Positions 10,190 to 21,892 of a stretch of 64,000 nt of DNA are shown here, one piece after another. The notes under the pieces were generated by a model. It had not been told where the DNA came from and ran no database searches. It worked only from the letters and a program-made list of their open reading frames with translations. The DNA comes from Heliocidaris erythrogramma (lineage: Eukaryota > Echinodermata > Echinoidea > Camarodonta > Echinometridae). The stretch covers positions 48,023,580 to 48,087,579 of the forward strand of contig CM046856.1 of the NCBI GenBank assembly GCA_025617745.1, in the 5' to 3' direction. Position numbers and translations under genes: made by a program. Numbering within the stretch: position 1 is the stretch's first letter; each line of letters starts with the position of its first letter.

Positions 10190-11760
10190 CACATTCTTGT
10201 GTGCGCTCTAGCGGTCACATTTCTCGACGAATTTCTTTCAGACTTCCTATGGACGTGTATCTTGGTAAAATCTGGACCCCTATAGTTTCTGGTGATGCTG
10301 CCCCCAGTGTTCCGTCTTTTATAGGGTAAAAGGCCATATTTTTGGGGAAAGTTTGTGTGCGCTCTAGCGGTCACATTTCTCAACGGATTTTGTTCAAATT
10401 TTGTATGAAGGTGTCTCTTGGTAAAATCTGGAACCCTATAGATTTTGGTGATGCTGCCCCCAGTGTTCCGTCTTTTATAGGGTCAAAGGTCATATTTTGA
10501 TAGATGTCTTGTGTGTACTCTTGTGTGCACTCTGGCGGTCACATTTCTCAACGGATTTTGTTCAAATTTTACATGAAGGTGTCTCTTGGTGTAATTTAAA
10601 AACCTATAGTGTTTGGTGATGCTGCCCCCAGTGTCCCGTCTTTTATAGGGTCAAAGGTCATACTTCAGGACATGTCGTGAGTGCACTCTGCAGGCCACAT
10701 TTCTCCATGGATTTTGTTCAAATTTTGTATGGAGATGTATCTTGGTATAATCTACACATGTTTAATTTTTGGTGATGCTGCCCTCATTGTTCCGTCCTTT
10801 ATAGGGTCAAAGGTCATTTTTCCGTTTCTTGCACTCTTACTTCTGCATTTCTTGACGGATTTCGTTCAAATTTTGCATGAAGGTGTCCCTTGGTGTAATC
10901 TAAAAACCTGTAGTTTTTGGTGATGCTGCCACCAGTGTCCCGTCTTTTATAGGGTCAAAGGTCATACTTCAAGGGATGGCGTGAGTTCACTCTGCAGGCC
11001 ACATTTCTTGATGGATTTCTTTCAAATTTTGTATGGAGATGTATCTTGGTATAATCTACACATCTTTACTGTTTGGTGATGCTGCCCTCATTGTTCTGTC
11101 CTTTATAGGGTCAAAGCTCATTTGTCCCTTTTGTGCACTCTTACTTCTGCATTTCTTGACGGATTTCATTCAAATTTTGTATGGAGATGTATCTTGGTAT
11201 AATCTACACATATTTAATTTTTGGTGATGCTGCCCTCATTGTTCCGTCCTTTATAGGGTCAAAGGTCATTTTTCCATTTCTTGCACTCTTACTTCTGCAT
11301 TTCTTGACGGATTGCGTTCAAATTTTGCATGAAGGTGTCCCTTGGTGTAATCTAAAAACCTGTAGTTTTTGGTGATGCTGCCACCAGTGTCCCGTCTTTT
11401 ATAGGGTCAAAGGTCATACTTCAAGGGATGGCGTGAGTTCACTCTGCAGGCCACATTTCTTGATGGATTTCTTTCAAATTTTGTATGGAGATGTATCTTG
11501 GTATAATCTACACATCTTTACTGTTTGGTGATGCTGCCCTCATTGTTCCGTCCTTTATAGGGTCAAAGCTCATTTGTCCCTTTTGTGCACTCTTACTTCT
11601 GCATTTCTTGACGGATTTCATTCAAATTTTGTATGTAGGTCCATTATAGATTACACCTCTACAGTTTTTGGTGATGTTCCGTCTTTCATAGGATCAAAGG
11701 TCATATTTTAGTGGATGTCTTATGTGCGCTCTGAGGTCATATTTCTTCCGAATTTTCTAT
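10190..11760. repeat. Satellite array of about ten 150-bp units with a DR1 motif
   Basis: Units share GGATTTCGTTCAAATTTTG, then TTTGGTGATGCTGCC, then TTTATAGGGTCAAAGGTCAT. Copies of the last word sit at 10480, 10648, 10804, 10952, 11108, 11256, 11404, 11560 and 11691, so spacings are 148-168 bases (131 for the last). From 10804 a three-unit block repeats almost exactly with a 452-bp period (10804/11256, 10952/11404, 11108/11560), a higher-order repeat. GGGTCAAAGGTCA is a DR1 nuclear-receptor site pattern; two units carry a C in the second half-site (AAGCTCA). Open frames here are the same unit translated repeatedly. Confidence 0.85.
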
Positions 11761-12025
11761 AAAAATGCATTATACTCTAATCTACACAAATCGTTTTGGT
11801 AATGCTGCTCCTGGTGTTGACAATATTCCGGGCCACTGGCGGCAATTTCTACACCATCCTTTTGTTTGAGGGAGGGGATGGGGGAGGGTCTTTGTCCCTC
11901 CTTCAAATCGCTGCCAGCGCCGGGGGATACATTTCGCATTGCGCGGCACGAGGAATGCACATTTCTAGTTTATAACGGAATAAATCGTTATCGATTCATA
12001 ACTGAAAAAATTATCAGCAAGAAAG

Positions 12026-12123
12026 AGCGGGATTCGAACCCGGGACCTTAAACGCGAGTGCAGTGTAGAAAGAGAATACTCTGACAGTCTGACCAGACGC
12101 CTTTACCACTATACCACGAGCAA
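12026..12123 (-). repeat. tRNA-like SINE head or tRNA pseudogene
   Basis: On the minus strand the A-box-like TGGTATAGTGGT is followed about 60 bases on by a perfect B box, GGGTTCGAATCCCGC. The T arm (CGGG/CCCG) folds. The acceptor ends do not pair, and the middle is too long for a normal anticodon arm. It is therefore not a functional tRNA gene; I infer a tRNA-derived SINE or pseudogene. Confidence 0.55.
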
Positions 12124-12276
12124 TTGACAGCGAATCTGATCTTGCTGCACTATATACCTCCGCTCCATACAAATCCTATCTATACCTCCGTTCTGCTGTT
12201 TTTTTTTATATCCTAGGTAGGATTCTTGCCAATTTGAGGATTACTGGGCATATATTAGCTATAATAGCCAGACTTA

Positions 12277-12451
12277 TGGGGTGTTGCAAGAAAGTTGCGA
12301 TTGATTGCAAGTTGCAACTGATCGGTACTGACCAATCAAAATCATTGTTGTAAGCGCATCTTCTTGAATGGGCAGACCCTGAACCATTCAGAATGGTTGT
12401 TCTAATTTGCTTTACAATTTGCAATTGATTGCAACTTTCTTGCAACACTCA
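12277..12451. mobile_element. 175-bp MITE, copy 1 (PIF/Harbinger-like)
   Basis: The ends TGGGGTGTTGCAAGAAAG and its near reverse complement CTTTCTTGCAACACTCA form long inverted repeats that include TTGCAATTGATTGCAA-type sequence. The element is flanked by TTA on both sides (12274-12276 and 12452-12454). A 3-bp TTA/TAA duplication is characteristic of PIF/Harbinger. A nearly identical second copy lies at 29895-30070. No coding capacity. Confidence 0.75.
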
Positions 12452-12920
12452 TTAGACTGTCACTAGGTCTTAGACCCCATGGGATGGGCCATGATATGGC
12501 ATGGTGACACAGCTTATGTTATCCTAAGGAGTAAAGGAGTAAATGTAGATCTAGCCTATATACAGATAGCGTAGGCCCAAATGTTATTTTCTGATAGCAG
12601 AAAGGGAATCAGAATTAGATATATAGATTAACGTTAAACTTGTTAAGTTGTTTAATATGCTCTTGTTCCATTATTAATATTAGAAATAAAAGTTGAATAG
12701 TCATAGAAATAGAATCTAACAAGTTAGATCTGACTTAGAAATCTAACAAGTTACTACCAGGCTAGCAGTGAAAGTAGTACTAAATATTGGAAGGGCACTC
12801 CCAAGTTGTAAGTTAGGTTTTTAGACTATACCATATTATATCTAGTGTCGGTGAGTGCCACTCGGCTCTGTCTAGATCTTGATCTAACAGTTAGATCTAG
12901 ATCTATATGCTGAAACTTAC

Positions 12921-13032
12921 CAGTCACAGCAAAGAGACCTTAAAGAAGTTTTTTTATCTCAAAGTGTTGCTTCAGGTTCTGAAGATCCTTACACTGTTCT
13001 TCCCGTTCAAATACCACATCACATAAAATCAT
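12921..13032 (-). CDS. Weak exon-like segment, coiled-coil-like peptide
   Basis: On the minus strand an ATG at 13032 opens 30 codons ending in TAA at 12940. The part FEREEQCKDLQNLKQHFEIK is charged and heptad-like. A perfect donor (ACTG/GTAAGTTT) follows at 12920, but the stop lies before it. It would therefore be a short frame followed by a 3'-UTR intron, or a pseudo-exon. No good acceptor was found. I treat it as a weak candidate only. Confidence 0.2.
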
Positions 13033-13039
13033 TAGTTTT

Positions 13040-15630
13040 ACTGTATAAGTTAATTTATGTCGATCTACGACTTCTAATTAGTAATAAACGTGTAGGGTGA
13101 GGTACCTCATACTTTTGGCCATAGACCTAGTGGTTAAGGCCCGCAGAGAGGTACTCGACTACGGTGACTATGGCAGGCTTCCGTCTGTCTTGGAGGAGAG
13201 CCTCAAAAGTAAAAAAATGTTATAAAACTCCTCCAAACAGATGAATTTTTCTGTCTCGGTCTAGATCTACTTTCAGCCTCTTCATTTAATTTTCCATGCA
13301 AGGATAAAAAGTTCACAGCAGTTTTATTGCCTTCCTATTTATCAGCCATTGTCTAGAGTTAAAAAATTCTGATTTGAAAAAAAAAAGTTTGGTAGAGGTT
13401 TGTTTGACATAGCAACAACTTATATACACTATGAACATGATGGACAAAGAGAGTGGACAGAATAAAGAGGAAAGAAAAAAAGATGAAATAAGAAACACAA
13501 CAACAAATACATAAAGATATAAAAACAGAGATAGTAGAAAACAAAAAATACATAAGGGAAAGAGAAGACAGAAGAAAAACAAATAAAGAAATAAAAAAGA
13601 ATATGACAGTAGCTACAAGTACAACTCTGCTCTTAACTAGGGCCTTGGGGTAGAAGTATCCAAAAATGTGAGTACATTTGTGAACTGTTCTTAGCAACTG
13701 ATAGTCTGAAAGGAGAAGAACAATATGTGACCAGGCACCACAAAAGCACCAAAACGTCGCACTCTGTGATTTTCAGTCAGAGCTCAATCAATGTGTTTTT
13801 GGTTGCCATGGTCAAAATTTATTTCTGGGTATTTCCTGAAAGGGTATACTTTTTTTAAAGTAATCTAAACAATTAGAGGCACCAAGCAATAAAAAGGTGG
13901 TATTTTTGACAGTTTTTTATTAGACTTATGTGTGTCTTCTCTTGATTTTGTTGTATTACTTTCTTTTTCATGACCCTGAATACACAACTCATTTTGATCT
14001 CCCATAACTTTTAAACAGAGTAAGCTCTTGCATTGATACTTGTTCACTATGATGAACAGAATATGCCTAATTAGTATGCCAAGTTTGAGGACAATCTGAT
14101 TATCCCTTCATAGACATTTTTATTGAGATCTAATCCTCCTTTTGTCTCCTTAGCATATTACACCTTGCAAGTCAGAGTGATTCAATAGACTGCAAACTTT
14201 AAACCCTTATTTCTCAGAAGTAACAATCTGAGGGACTGTGCATTCTACTCTTTGTACAGTGAGTTAGGAACATCCAATCCTAATGAGTTATATATCATTT
14301 TAAAGCTGAGAACCTCCTCTTTCAGGATCAGACCTTAAATAAAAAAATCATATCTGGCGACCTTTTGGTGGTTTTGTGATGCCTGGTCACATATGGTGAA
14401 AGATTACATATAGGTAAGCAGAATGACATGGAATGAGCTTGATACAGGGAGAATGTTCTGAATGATAGTGAAGGATGAACAAAAGATTCAAGAGCTGAGT
14501 GGAGATGAATGAAAAGAAAATAAGGTATGAGTATGAACAGCTGTAGGCCTGTGTGAGGAAAAGAAATTGAAGAAGATATAAGAACCATACCCTTTTGTAT
14601 TATAAATATATCATACAAGGCCACAAAACTGGCTAATACTTAAAAAAAAATATATCCTTATATAATTATAGTATGACATAATTAAGAGCTCTTAGCCCTT
14701 TCAGGACAGGATTTATGTAAGGGCTAAATTGATCACATTTTGTTCTTCAAATTAACAACAATAATATTTTTCATTTAGTGCTACATGGTTCTAGTAAGGT
14801 GTAATATATTTGAAAACAACATACCAGGTTAAGCATTTTGTCCCAAAGTTGAAAAATTGCCAACTTTGATTAAAAAAACCCAATGATTTTGAACCTCTCA
14901 AATGTGTTACCAATTTAAGGATTTCAAAGCTTTTTCTTGTTTTTAAAATTCCTGTCATCAAACGCAATGTGGTCATGCAACAAAAATAGACATAGTACAT
15001 GTATGTGCATAAATTTTTGTTCTTTTTACTCGTGCATCTGGTATATATTTTTAGAGCTCTGAATCAAAAGTTATTGACCCAAACCACGAAATATGGTCAA
15101 TTGTCTTGAATGGGTTAAATAGACCATCCCCTCAAAACCAGAAAATTACATGTGTTTGACCTACACAAATCCTGTATGTTATGTAACAGGAAATTGCTTG
15201 AAATGGTTTGGAGTTTTGCTGACAACTATGTGTGGTCGGTACCCTATCCTCAAATCCGAAATCTGAAATCTGATCTGACACTTAGCTATAAGGCATGCTG
15301 GTACCATTGCATATAATCGTTACCCTTTATTTACATACCATTGTATAAACTCGAGTTTGTGTATTAAATTTATATGAACAAAATGACATGCAAGAGATTT
15401 GGAATACATCACTTGTCTTTGTGTCCCTTTACTTCCAATTACAACTCTTGTTTTTGATTCTGTATTGTTTACCTTTAAGGAACACAATTTGAATGACATC
15501 GCTCTTTGTTGAATACTAACATTTTAAACGATCATTTTGATGGATATACAGTTTATATGTATTGGATACATATATATGTTTGAAAAAAACTAAGTAATAG
15601 TTTTCTTTGTTAGTTTGTTTCCTCTCTTCA
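13040..15630. other. AT-rich non-coding DNA
   Basis: I found no supported gene. The segment 13380-13620 is A/G-rich on the plus strand, so the minus-strand open frames there are low-complexity F/L/S-rich peptides. A good acceptor (CTAGATCTACTTTCAG) ends at about 13275 with an open frame to a TGA, but no donor follows. Confidence 0.45.
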
Positions 15631-15632
15631 AG

Positions 15633-15738
15633 CTCTCATGATTCTTTGGGTTCCCTTCGATCTTATTTTGGGGGAGTTGTCAGCATTTTTTCTCTGTCCC
15701 CTTCATAAACTGATGAAAAAAACCCCTGCATTTGCCAG
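15633..15738 (+). CDS. Candidate internal exon, unknown protein
   Basis: A strong acceptor (TTTGTTTCCTCTCTTCAAG) and a strong donor (TTTGCCAG/GTATGT) bound 106 bases. The frame that is open all the way enters with two leftover bases and leaves with two. It encodes a hydrophobic stretch, LMILWVPFDLILGEL, then FFLCPLHKLMKKTPAFA. Of the other two frames, one stops early and the other about 30 bases before the donor. The peptide family is not recognised. It lies upstream of the start exon at 19620, so it would belong to a different transcript or to an alternative 5' part. Confidence 0.35.
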
Positions 15739-16311
15739 GTATGTATTGGAATTATTGCAGGCTAAATTACTGATTTCAGCACTTTTTCAAAACCCTCAGA
15801 AGGGTGCAAGGTGTTCATTTACATAATGGTAATCTCATTTCCAGTATTTTAGCAAACTATCAAATTCGCAAATTTTTAAGGATGTTTTCTTTCTAAATGA
15901 AGGTCTATGAATCAACACCAAATCTACATGAGTGAATACAAAGTAGCTCCTCAACCCAACAGTTCACCATGTATAGTAATCCAACCTTAATAAATAGCAA
16001 ATTGCTGTGACGGAAAGCGGAAAAATTATGGAAGCGTATATTGGTGAAAGTTTGTTTAAACAAAAAAATTTGAATTTTAAAAAGCTGTTAGCAAGTTCTG
16101 GAATTTTAACTGCAGAACTGGTGATTTTATTGTGATGTAGTTTCTGACCAACTGCCTGATTAATTCCAGTGCAAAAAATGGCTGAGGTATCAATTTTGAA
16201 TATGTTAGGATTATTAAGAATATTGTGCTCATGTAACATTTTTTTGTTTGAGGAGGGTCTACTTCTATCCATTATATAATTGGAGTACAGCACAGAGGGA
16301 ATAGATGCTTA

Positions 16312-16843
16312 AAGGAGAAGTCCACCCTGATTTACAAGTTTGTTTTAAAAGAAGCATATCATTGAAGGTTTGAGCAAAATACATTAAGAAAGAAGAAAGT
16401 TATGAACATTTGAAGTTGTAATCATTCAAACTCAAATTGGAAACTCAGTGACATACATGTAGCTTGCGAGCTTCTCTCCCATTTGCCTTATACCCCACAA
16501 AACATTAATTTCCATTTTCTTGAAAGAAAATATTCAATCATACATGCACTTTAGATATAATCATGGCCCGTATGGTTTTACACAAAACCTGTATGACACA
16601 AATCTATTCCTTCATCAGAAACTAAGAAAATGAAATGTATGAAATTTTGTGTACTGAGCGAATGGGAGAGGAGGTTGCAAGATAAGTCATGGAGTTGCCA
16701 ATTTGTGTTTGCTTGATTACAACAAAAATTCATAGCTTTCGTATTTCTTATCGCATTTTGCTCAAACTTTCACTGATCAGTTTCTTTCGTTTTTCTGCTA
16801 TTATTCAAATCCACTAAATACCAAGATGGACTTTCCATTTAAG
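16312..16843. mobile_element. 530-bp non-autonomous element with long inverted ends
   Basis: The left part (AGGAGAAGTCCACCCTGATT, then AAGAAAGAAGAAAGTTATGA) is the degenerate reverse complement of the right part (ATTCATAGCTTTCGTATTTC, then CCAAGATGGACTTTCCATTT). Arms are over 100 bases. An inner pair also matches (CTTCTCTCCCATTTG / GAATGGGAGAGGAGG). It is the same family as 1380-1845 and the fragments near 376-490 and 39140-39235. Non-coding. Confidence 0.6.
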
Positions 16844-16865
16844 AAAGAAACATAGAAATATATTA

Positions 16866-17538
16866 CAGTTAACCTCGCTTACATCCACGTCGCATGCGAC
16901 GAATAGTCGCTCAAGTCGATGAAAATAAAAAGTCCCAATTTATCTTCATAGACTTATGTGTGTTAATCCTTTGTACAAAGTCTCAGAACAATACCATGAA
17001 AAACATTAAATTTACACCGCACAAGTCGAACTAAATGGCGATTTGAAAATCAATCATTGTCGAAACTGCCACATGCCGATTTCATGTGAAGAACAAAATG
17101 TCACGTGTGTGTTAGTCATGTTTGCACGGCCGACTGGCCGGACGGACACCGTACCTGCTTATTGCCTTCACGGCAATGTGCATATAAAGGGATGTAAGGG
17201 AGTACATTGAAATTAATCACTGAACATGTCTGGTTTTATTCTTTATTGTCCAACTTGTAACAGGAGTGTGAGGTAATATACTGGGTACATGAAAGGTACA
17301 GTACATGTATGTTCTTATTTTCTTGATGTCGGCACAATGTAAATCATGGTACATTATGTGATGAGAACTCCCAATCGAGCAAACCGCCAGGCCGCCGGCA
17401 ACAGTCTGCACCGCGGCGTCCCTGTGTTATATATACTCGCGTAAGTCGGATTTTCTTCGACTTCCGCACAAGTTGAAAATCGCCTATGTCGACACATTTC
17501 CTCAGTCCTGTCATGATTGACTTAGGCGAGCTTGACTC
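16866..17538. mobile_element. MITE-like element, CAGTTAACCTCGC ends
   Basis: The left end CAGTTAACCTCGCTTACATC, preceded by TA, is partly inverted at the right end (CTTAGGCGAGCTTGACTC, followed by TA). The interior repeats phrases about AGTCG and is CpG-bearing, with no transposase. A related short element with CAGTTAACCTTGC ends is at 47966-48122. TA target sites suggest Tc1/mariner or pogo type; this is tentative. Confidence 0.45.
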
Positions 17539-17539
17539 T

Positions 17540-19600
17540 ATATAATAATGTTCAACAAATGGAAGCTTTATCCCTACAGTTTGAGATTTTCATGCATTTA
17601 GTGATCTCAACTTCAAAAAACTCAAAAACGTTTCTCAATATATTGTCTGATTTTGTTTGAACTATTACCCTCCTGTTTTCTTTGATCCACCCTGTTTTCA
17701 CCCATTTAACTTCTTAGATTGCCTACTGGAAATAGAGTGGTTCCTGTATTAAGTCCATTTTGGATTGAGAGAATGCAGTAGTCTACAGGTTAATCCATGG
17801 GGGAGGGGTCTTGTATCAAGTCCATACATGTAGGACTGATATCATTCTAATATAATGTAATTATTGACCAGCCCCTAATATGGACATAGTTCAGTTCAGA
17901 GTCCAGCACACCTGATCTCGAGATGAGAATCTCAGACAGTCATCCCCTGACCTTGCAATGTAGACAATCATACATTTGGAAACCAAGGATGATAATTCTT
18001 TCTTCTTATACTGAGCCCCATTCACCCGTTATGTGCTTAGCCACTTTAGCATCAATACCTTTAGTACAGCAAGACTATTTGCACAGCAGCTGCCCATTAT
18101 CTGTCAATCAAAGTCCTAGCAAACAGTTTGCTGTCTTCCCATTGGCCAAGTGTTCAGTTGTGGGCGGTCCTAGAGCAAGTGTAAACAGATGCTGTTATAG
18201 CCCTCCCCCTCCCAAGCTGGAACATGTGCTTGGCATCTTCATTCACCACTATACTCCAGCACAGCAGTGTATGCGTATTTGTTCTGTGTAGGCATTAATT
18301 CATGGCTATGTGGGCTGAATGAGTGAGCTCAGGATTGCACTAAAAACTGAGCTTCTTGTTGATGAAGTTCTATGACGATCATCACATGTTATTTTGAAGT
18401 TTCTTCTTCTCTTCAATGAATCAGGAGAATGATATTGCATCAGCATGTGGAGTGGATGTGAATATTTTTTAGCATTCCTACTTCGAATTGACTACTTATG
18501 AGATCACTTATGCAGATATGGTGTGTGGAGAACACCTCATAACATTGCAGGAACAATCAATGTGGTAGAATTTAGATGTTTGAGCAAGCTGATTAGCCAG
18601 ATGTTTTTGAAGAGATCTATTTGAATTGCCACATGAGCGAACACAAAAGGTCTAGATACCCCTTTAGAAGTGCCGCCTTTGCAACAAGGTTATTTTTGTG
18701 AGTAACAAGGTGCATTACCTATCCCATAGACTGTGTGGTCAAAGTGAGAACATCCTGTGGAGAGGGGTTTTTGAGTGTAAGGTCACGAGGGGTCAAGTAC
18801 AGTACAGTTAACCTCAGCCGTTTAGTATTATATGGCCAAAGCAAGTTCGGAGAGCCCAGCCAGAGATCACTTTTGTACTGTATATTGTGTACTGCACTGA
18901 GGACAATCAAGGATGCAACTCTTTTATGAACAAAGCAAGGATACAATCCCTTTTCAGTGCTAAATACACACATGATTGATTTGCTGAAGTATTGAATACA
19001 TTGGGAAGCCTGAATTATTGTTACACAGAAACAAGAAATCATGACTTTCCAACCCAGATGAATCAATAATTGTAAAAACCTGGCTAAGATTCCGTAAAGC
19101 TTCATGTTTGTGATCTACCTGCCTAGGCTGTGTAGAAATCATTGAAGCTTTTAAAGGTTTCCACAAGATCTTCATATCTTCTATAAATATAAGAGCTCAG
19201 TTTGAGCGCTAGTCAAGGGTTCTGATTATATTTACAATTGGTATGGATATTACACATATCGACCCTAATGGGAAATCAAATTGTGAAAGCTTTGTGCTCC
19301 CCAAAAGCACCCTCGAACCTGTGCAAAGAGGAAATGGAAATGCGGTTCTGTTGAAGTAGACCTTAACATAGTTCTCTAATTTTTGAAAAGAAGTATTTGC
19401 TTCTCGTGTGAAGGTTGAGTAATTTCATTTCCAGTCGCTTCACTTCGCTCTTTTACATATTTATTTGAGTTTGTATGAGCGTCTAGCCTAAGCCGGAGTT
19501 TTTACAGCTCTATAACTGTGCGATCAAGATTTTATTATTTGATGCGGCTTTCTTGGGATTTTATAATGAGGAATTATTCAGATCGTGATTCATTGGAATA
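17540..19600. promoter_or_regulatory. Unique DNA with a possible promoter near 18085-18200
   Basis: Around 18100-18185 are CAATCAAAG, CCCATTGGCCAAG (an inverted CCAAT box) and GTGGGCGGTC (a GC box) within about 80 bases, then GTGTAAACAG, a forkhead-like word. This is upstream of the start exon at 19620. No TATA box is seen. The 122-codon open frame across 17923-18291 has no recognisable domain and overlaps these motifs, so I do not call it a gene. A copy of a dispersed repeat (TGCCTACTGGAA, then TCCTGTATTAAGTC) lies at 17715-17790 and recurs at 36805-36850. Confidence 0.25.
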
Positions 19601-19619
19601 GATCAAGAGAGATAGAGAG

Positions 19620-19685
19620 ATGGATGGTCATAAGAAAGAGAAGAGGCGCTATTCGAGCTATGAATCTAGGAGTCACAACACCGAG
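19620..19685 (+). CDS. Candidate start exon of a plus-strand gene
   Basis: ATGG at 19620 opens 22 codons ending exactly at GAG/GTAAGG, a good splice donor, in phase 0. The peptide is strongly basic and serine/tyrosine-rich: MDGHKKEKRRYSSYESRSHN, then TE. An in-frame TAG at 19599-19601 lies upstream, so this is the first usable ATG. That TAG also ends an 11-codon upstream frame (ATG at 19566). Good acceptors follow at 21104, 21568 and 23095, but I cannot say which is joined. Family unknown. A basic N-terminal tail of this sort is common in nuclear and cytoskeletal proteins and is not diagnostic. Confidence 0.4.
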
Positions 19686-21189
19686 GTAAGGCTGTAAACA
19701 GGAAGATCCATTCAGTCAAAATCTTATACGTAATTTATTCAAATTTATGCATATTTCTTGAGTGGAGGTGCTAGCTGTAATAGTTGAAAGCTTGTTAAGA
19801 TGCTTGCCTGACATAGCAGCTGACAGTTTGCAAGATAAATTCCATCTCTAGAGGTAATTGGGTGAATTTCTGTTTGGGTGACAAACAGTTGTTGTTGTTG
19901 GATTTTTTAAATTGATGATCCAACATGGGATAAATCAGACATTTTATAGATAATAGTTGAATTAAAGCTGCTTTTGAATACTGCTGATAGAATTTTCATT
20001 TTTAATCAAACTGTATTGAAATCTCTCCTGAAAGATTTATTATCATTATATCATTATCATTATTGATGATTTGGCATCACCTGTGCCTGGGAGGGGATGG
20101 TTATTGAAAAACATGTCCATCAGACGAAGGAGTTATCACAGTTATCACAGTGATAACTCCTTGATCAGACATGAAGTGTAAGCTACATGTAGCAATTATT
20201 GCCTCATTTGAGTAGTTAATGTACATTGGTTTGGTTTGCTTCTATATAGCACATATAGAGTAGGCTCAGTATTAAAGCTGCCTAGGTTTAGAAAAGGTTA
20301 ACTGAATTATCATTGTCTGCAGTCCCCTCTCCATGCCCACCTTGTTTTTTCTGTGAATGATCAGACCTTATGCAGTCTGATTAACCTCTTTACAAAAGTC
20401 TACATGTGGCAGTAATCTCTACTACCTATCCTAGAGTATGAATATTAAAGAAGGATTAGTATGTTTGCCAAATGAAGTATGTACAGCTTGAGAATATAGC
20501 TACACCTTTTGAATTTTTGGAACCATCAATATCATAAGAAATTATTTCTCTTGCTGAATATTGCACATACTGTTGAAGCACTGTACAAGCATATGGAACT
20601 TCGTACACTGTCATGTAGCCCAAAAGGTTTGGTGCCTTGGTCCAAGCTTGCCCATTGAGAAAATGCATTTGTACTGATATATGAATTAAAAGGGCATTTC
20701 AAGAAAAATCCTTCTTTTCAAAAGATTTGGGTGTAGAGTATCAGACCTTTGCAAAATTTCTGCAAACTTTCAATTTATGTAAGGAAGAAGACTCCATAAT
20801 TACTTTTATTGATGAAATCATTTAATTTCATTTCTCATGTGTTTCACTTTAGTAAATATCTATCATTTTTATCTTATGTACATTAATAATGATATATGAT
20901 CAGCATTCTATCATTTTAACCTAGTGAAAGCTAGAATGTACCCTGTACAGTGAATTTTATCTGCTTACATATACTGTACTATGTACATTCAGGGTATAAC
21001 TTAATTGGCACTCTTACTTTTAGGGCAGTCTGATACTTTATTTCACTAAAAGCAGTGTATTATTCTCCTTAACTTGAGATTTCTTGCTTATATTTTCACT
21101 ACAGTCCACTGAAATCCCGAAAGGGCAAAGTTGTTCTAATAAGATACAAACATTATGTGTGATACTTAAAGTTTATCATTATTATCAGT

Positions 21190-21260
21190 TCAGTTCAGTT
21201 CATTTTATTAAATTCAATTCCATCTTTAAGAACATTTTACAAGACATCGAATAAAAACAT
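21190..21260 (-). repeat. Possible LINE 3' tail relic
   Basis: Read on the minus strand, AAGATGGAATTGAATTTAA runs into repeated GAACT units. It resembles the tail at 23515-23580 (GGAAATAAATTTCATTAAAT, then TGAATTGAATT on the minus strand). Both look like 5'-truncated LINE ends; there is no coding part. Confidence 0.35.
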
Positions 21261-21568
21261 GCAATTCCATATAACATATTACATTTCAAATCACAAACTA
21301 ATATATATTAAATGGTAATGAAACTAAATTTGGCAAAGCTGATAAAAGCCAAAAGAATTTAATAGTCAGGACAGCTTGACAAATGATATATAATTTGATA
21401 GACTAAATGGCGGAAAACATGTTGCAAGTAAAGTAACTACAGAACAATTTGCGAATGATACCTTGTACCAACACAAGCCATTTTCACAATTTTTTTTTTT
21501 AAAGATCTGCTTTAGGTTAAAAAAAACCAAAAAAACTCAGCTTGAATTTTTTTTACTGGTTTCTGCAG

Positions 21569-21716
21569 TGATATTGAGGGGAATATAACTAATGCATTAA
21601 TGAAAGATATTCTAGCAGTACTCCTGCCCTGCTTTCAAAACCTTGGCAAAAATATGACGCCACAAATATATTTATCAAATTTGTATAGGTGGTTTATTGC
21701 ATTGACAGTTTTGTAA
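21569..21716 (+). CDS. Exon-like open frame after a strong acceptor
   Basis: The acceptor TTACTGGTTTCTGCAG ends at 21568. After one leftover base, 48 codons stay open to TAA at 21714-21716. The peptide (DIEGNITNALMKDILAVLLP, then CFQNLGKNMTPQIYLSNLYR) looks helical and not repeat-derived. It is either a terminal exon or is spliced out at a weak donor near 21688 (TATAG/GTGGTT). Entry phase does not match the exon at 19685 directly, so at least one more exon would be needed between them. Family unknown. Confidence 0.28.
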
Positions 21717-21892
21717 AGTTGGTTATTGTAAATATGATTGAGTAAAAATCTTATTACCTTCCATGTGATGGATTGTACCTCAAAACGTCAACCTTGAATT
21801 TTACAACTGAATGCCTGGTAGTTTAATAAGCACAATTATCATTCTGTGGACTTGCTGCTCATAAATAGAGGGGCAAGAGGGGAGATTTTAGT

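Noticed and set aside
10681..11375. Several similar 60-80-codon frames (MEMYLGIIYT...)
   Set aside because: They repeat because the satellite unit repeats; frame shifts between units and there is no splice or start context.
13276..13371. Open frame after a strong acceptor
   Set aside because: No donor and no poly(A) signal; two different frames look equally plausible.
17923..18291. 122-codon plus-strand open frame
   Set aside because: No recognisable domain, ordinary base composition, and it overlaps CCAAT and GC-box words that look like promoter DNA.
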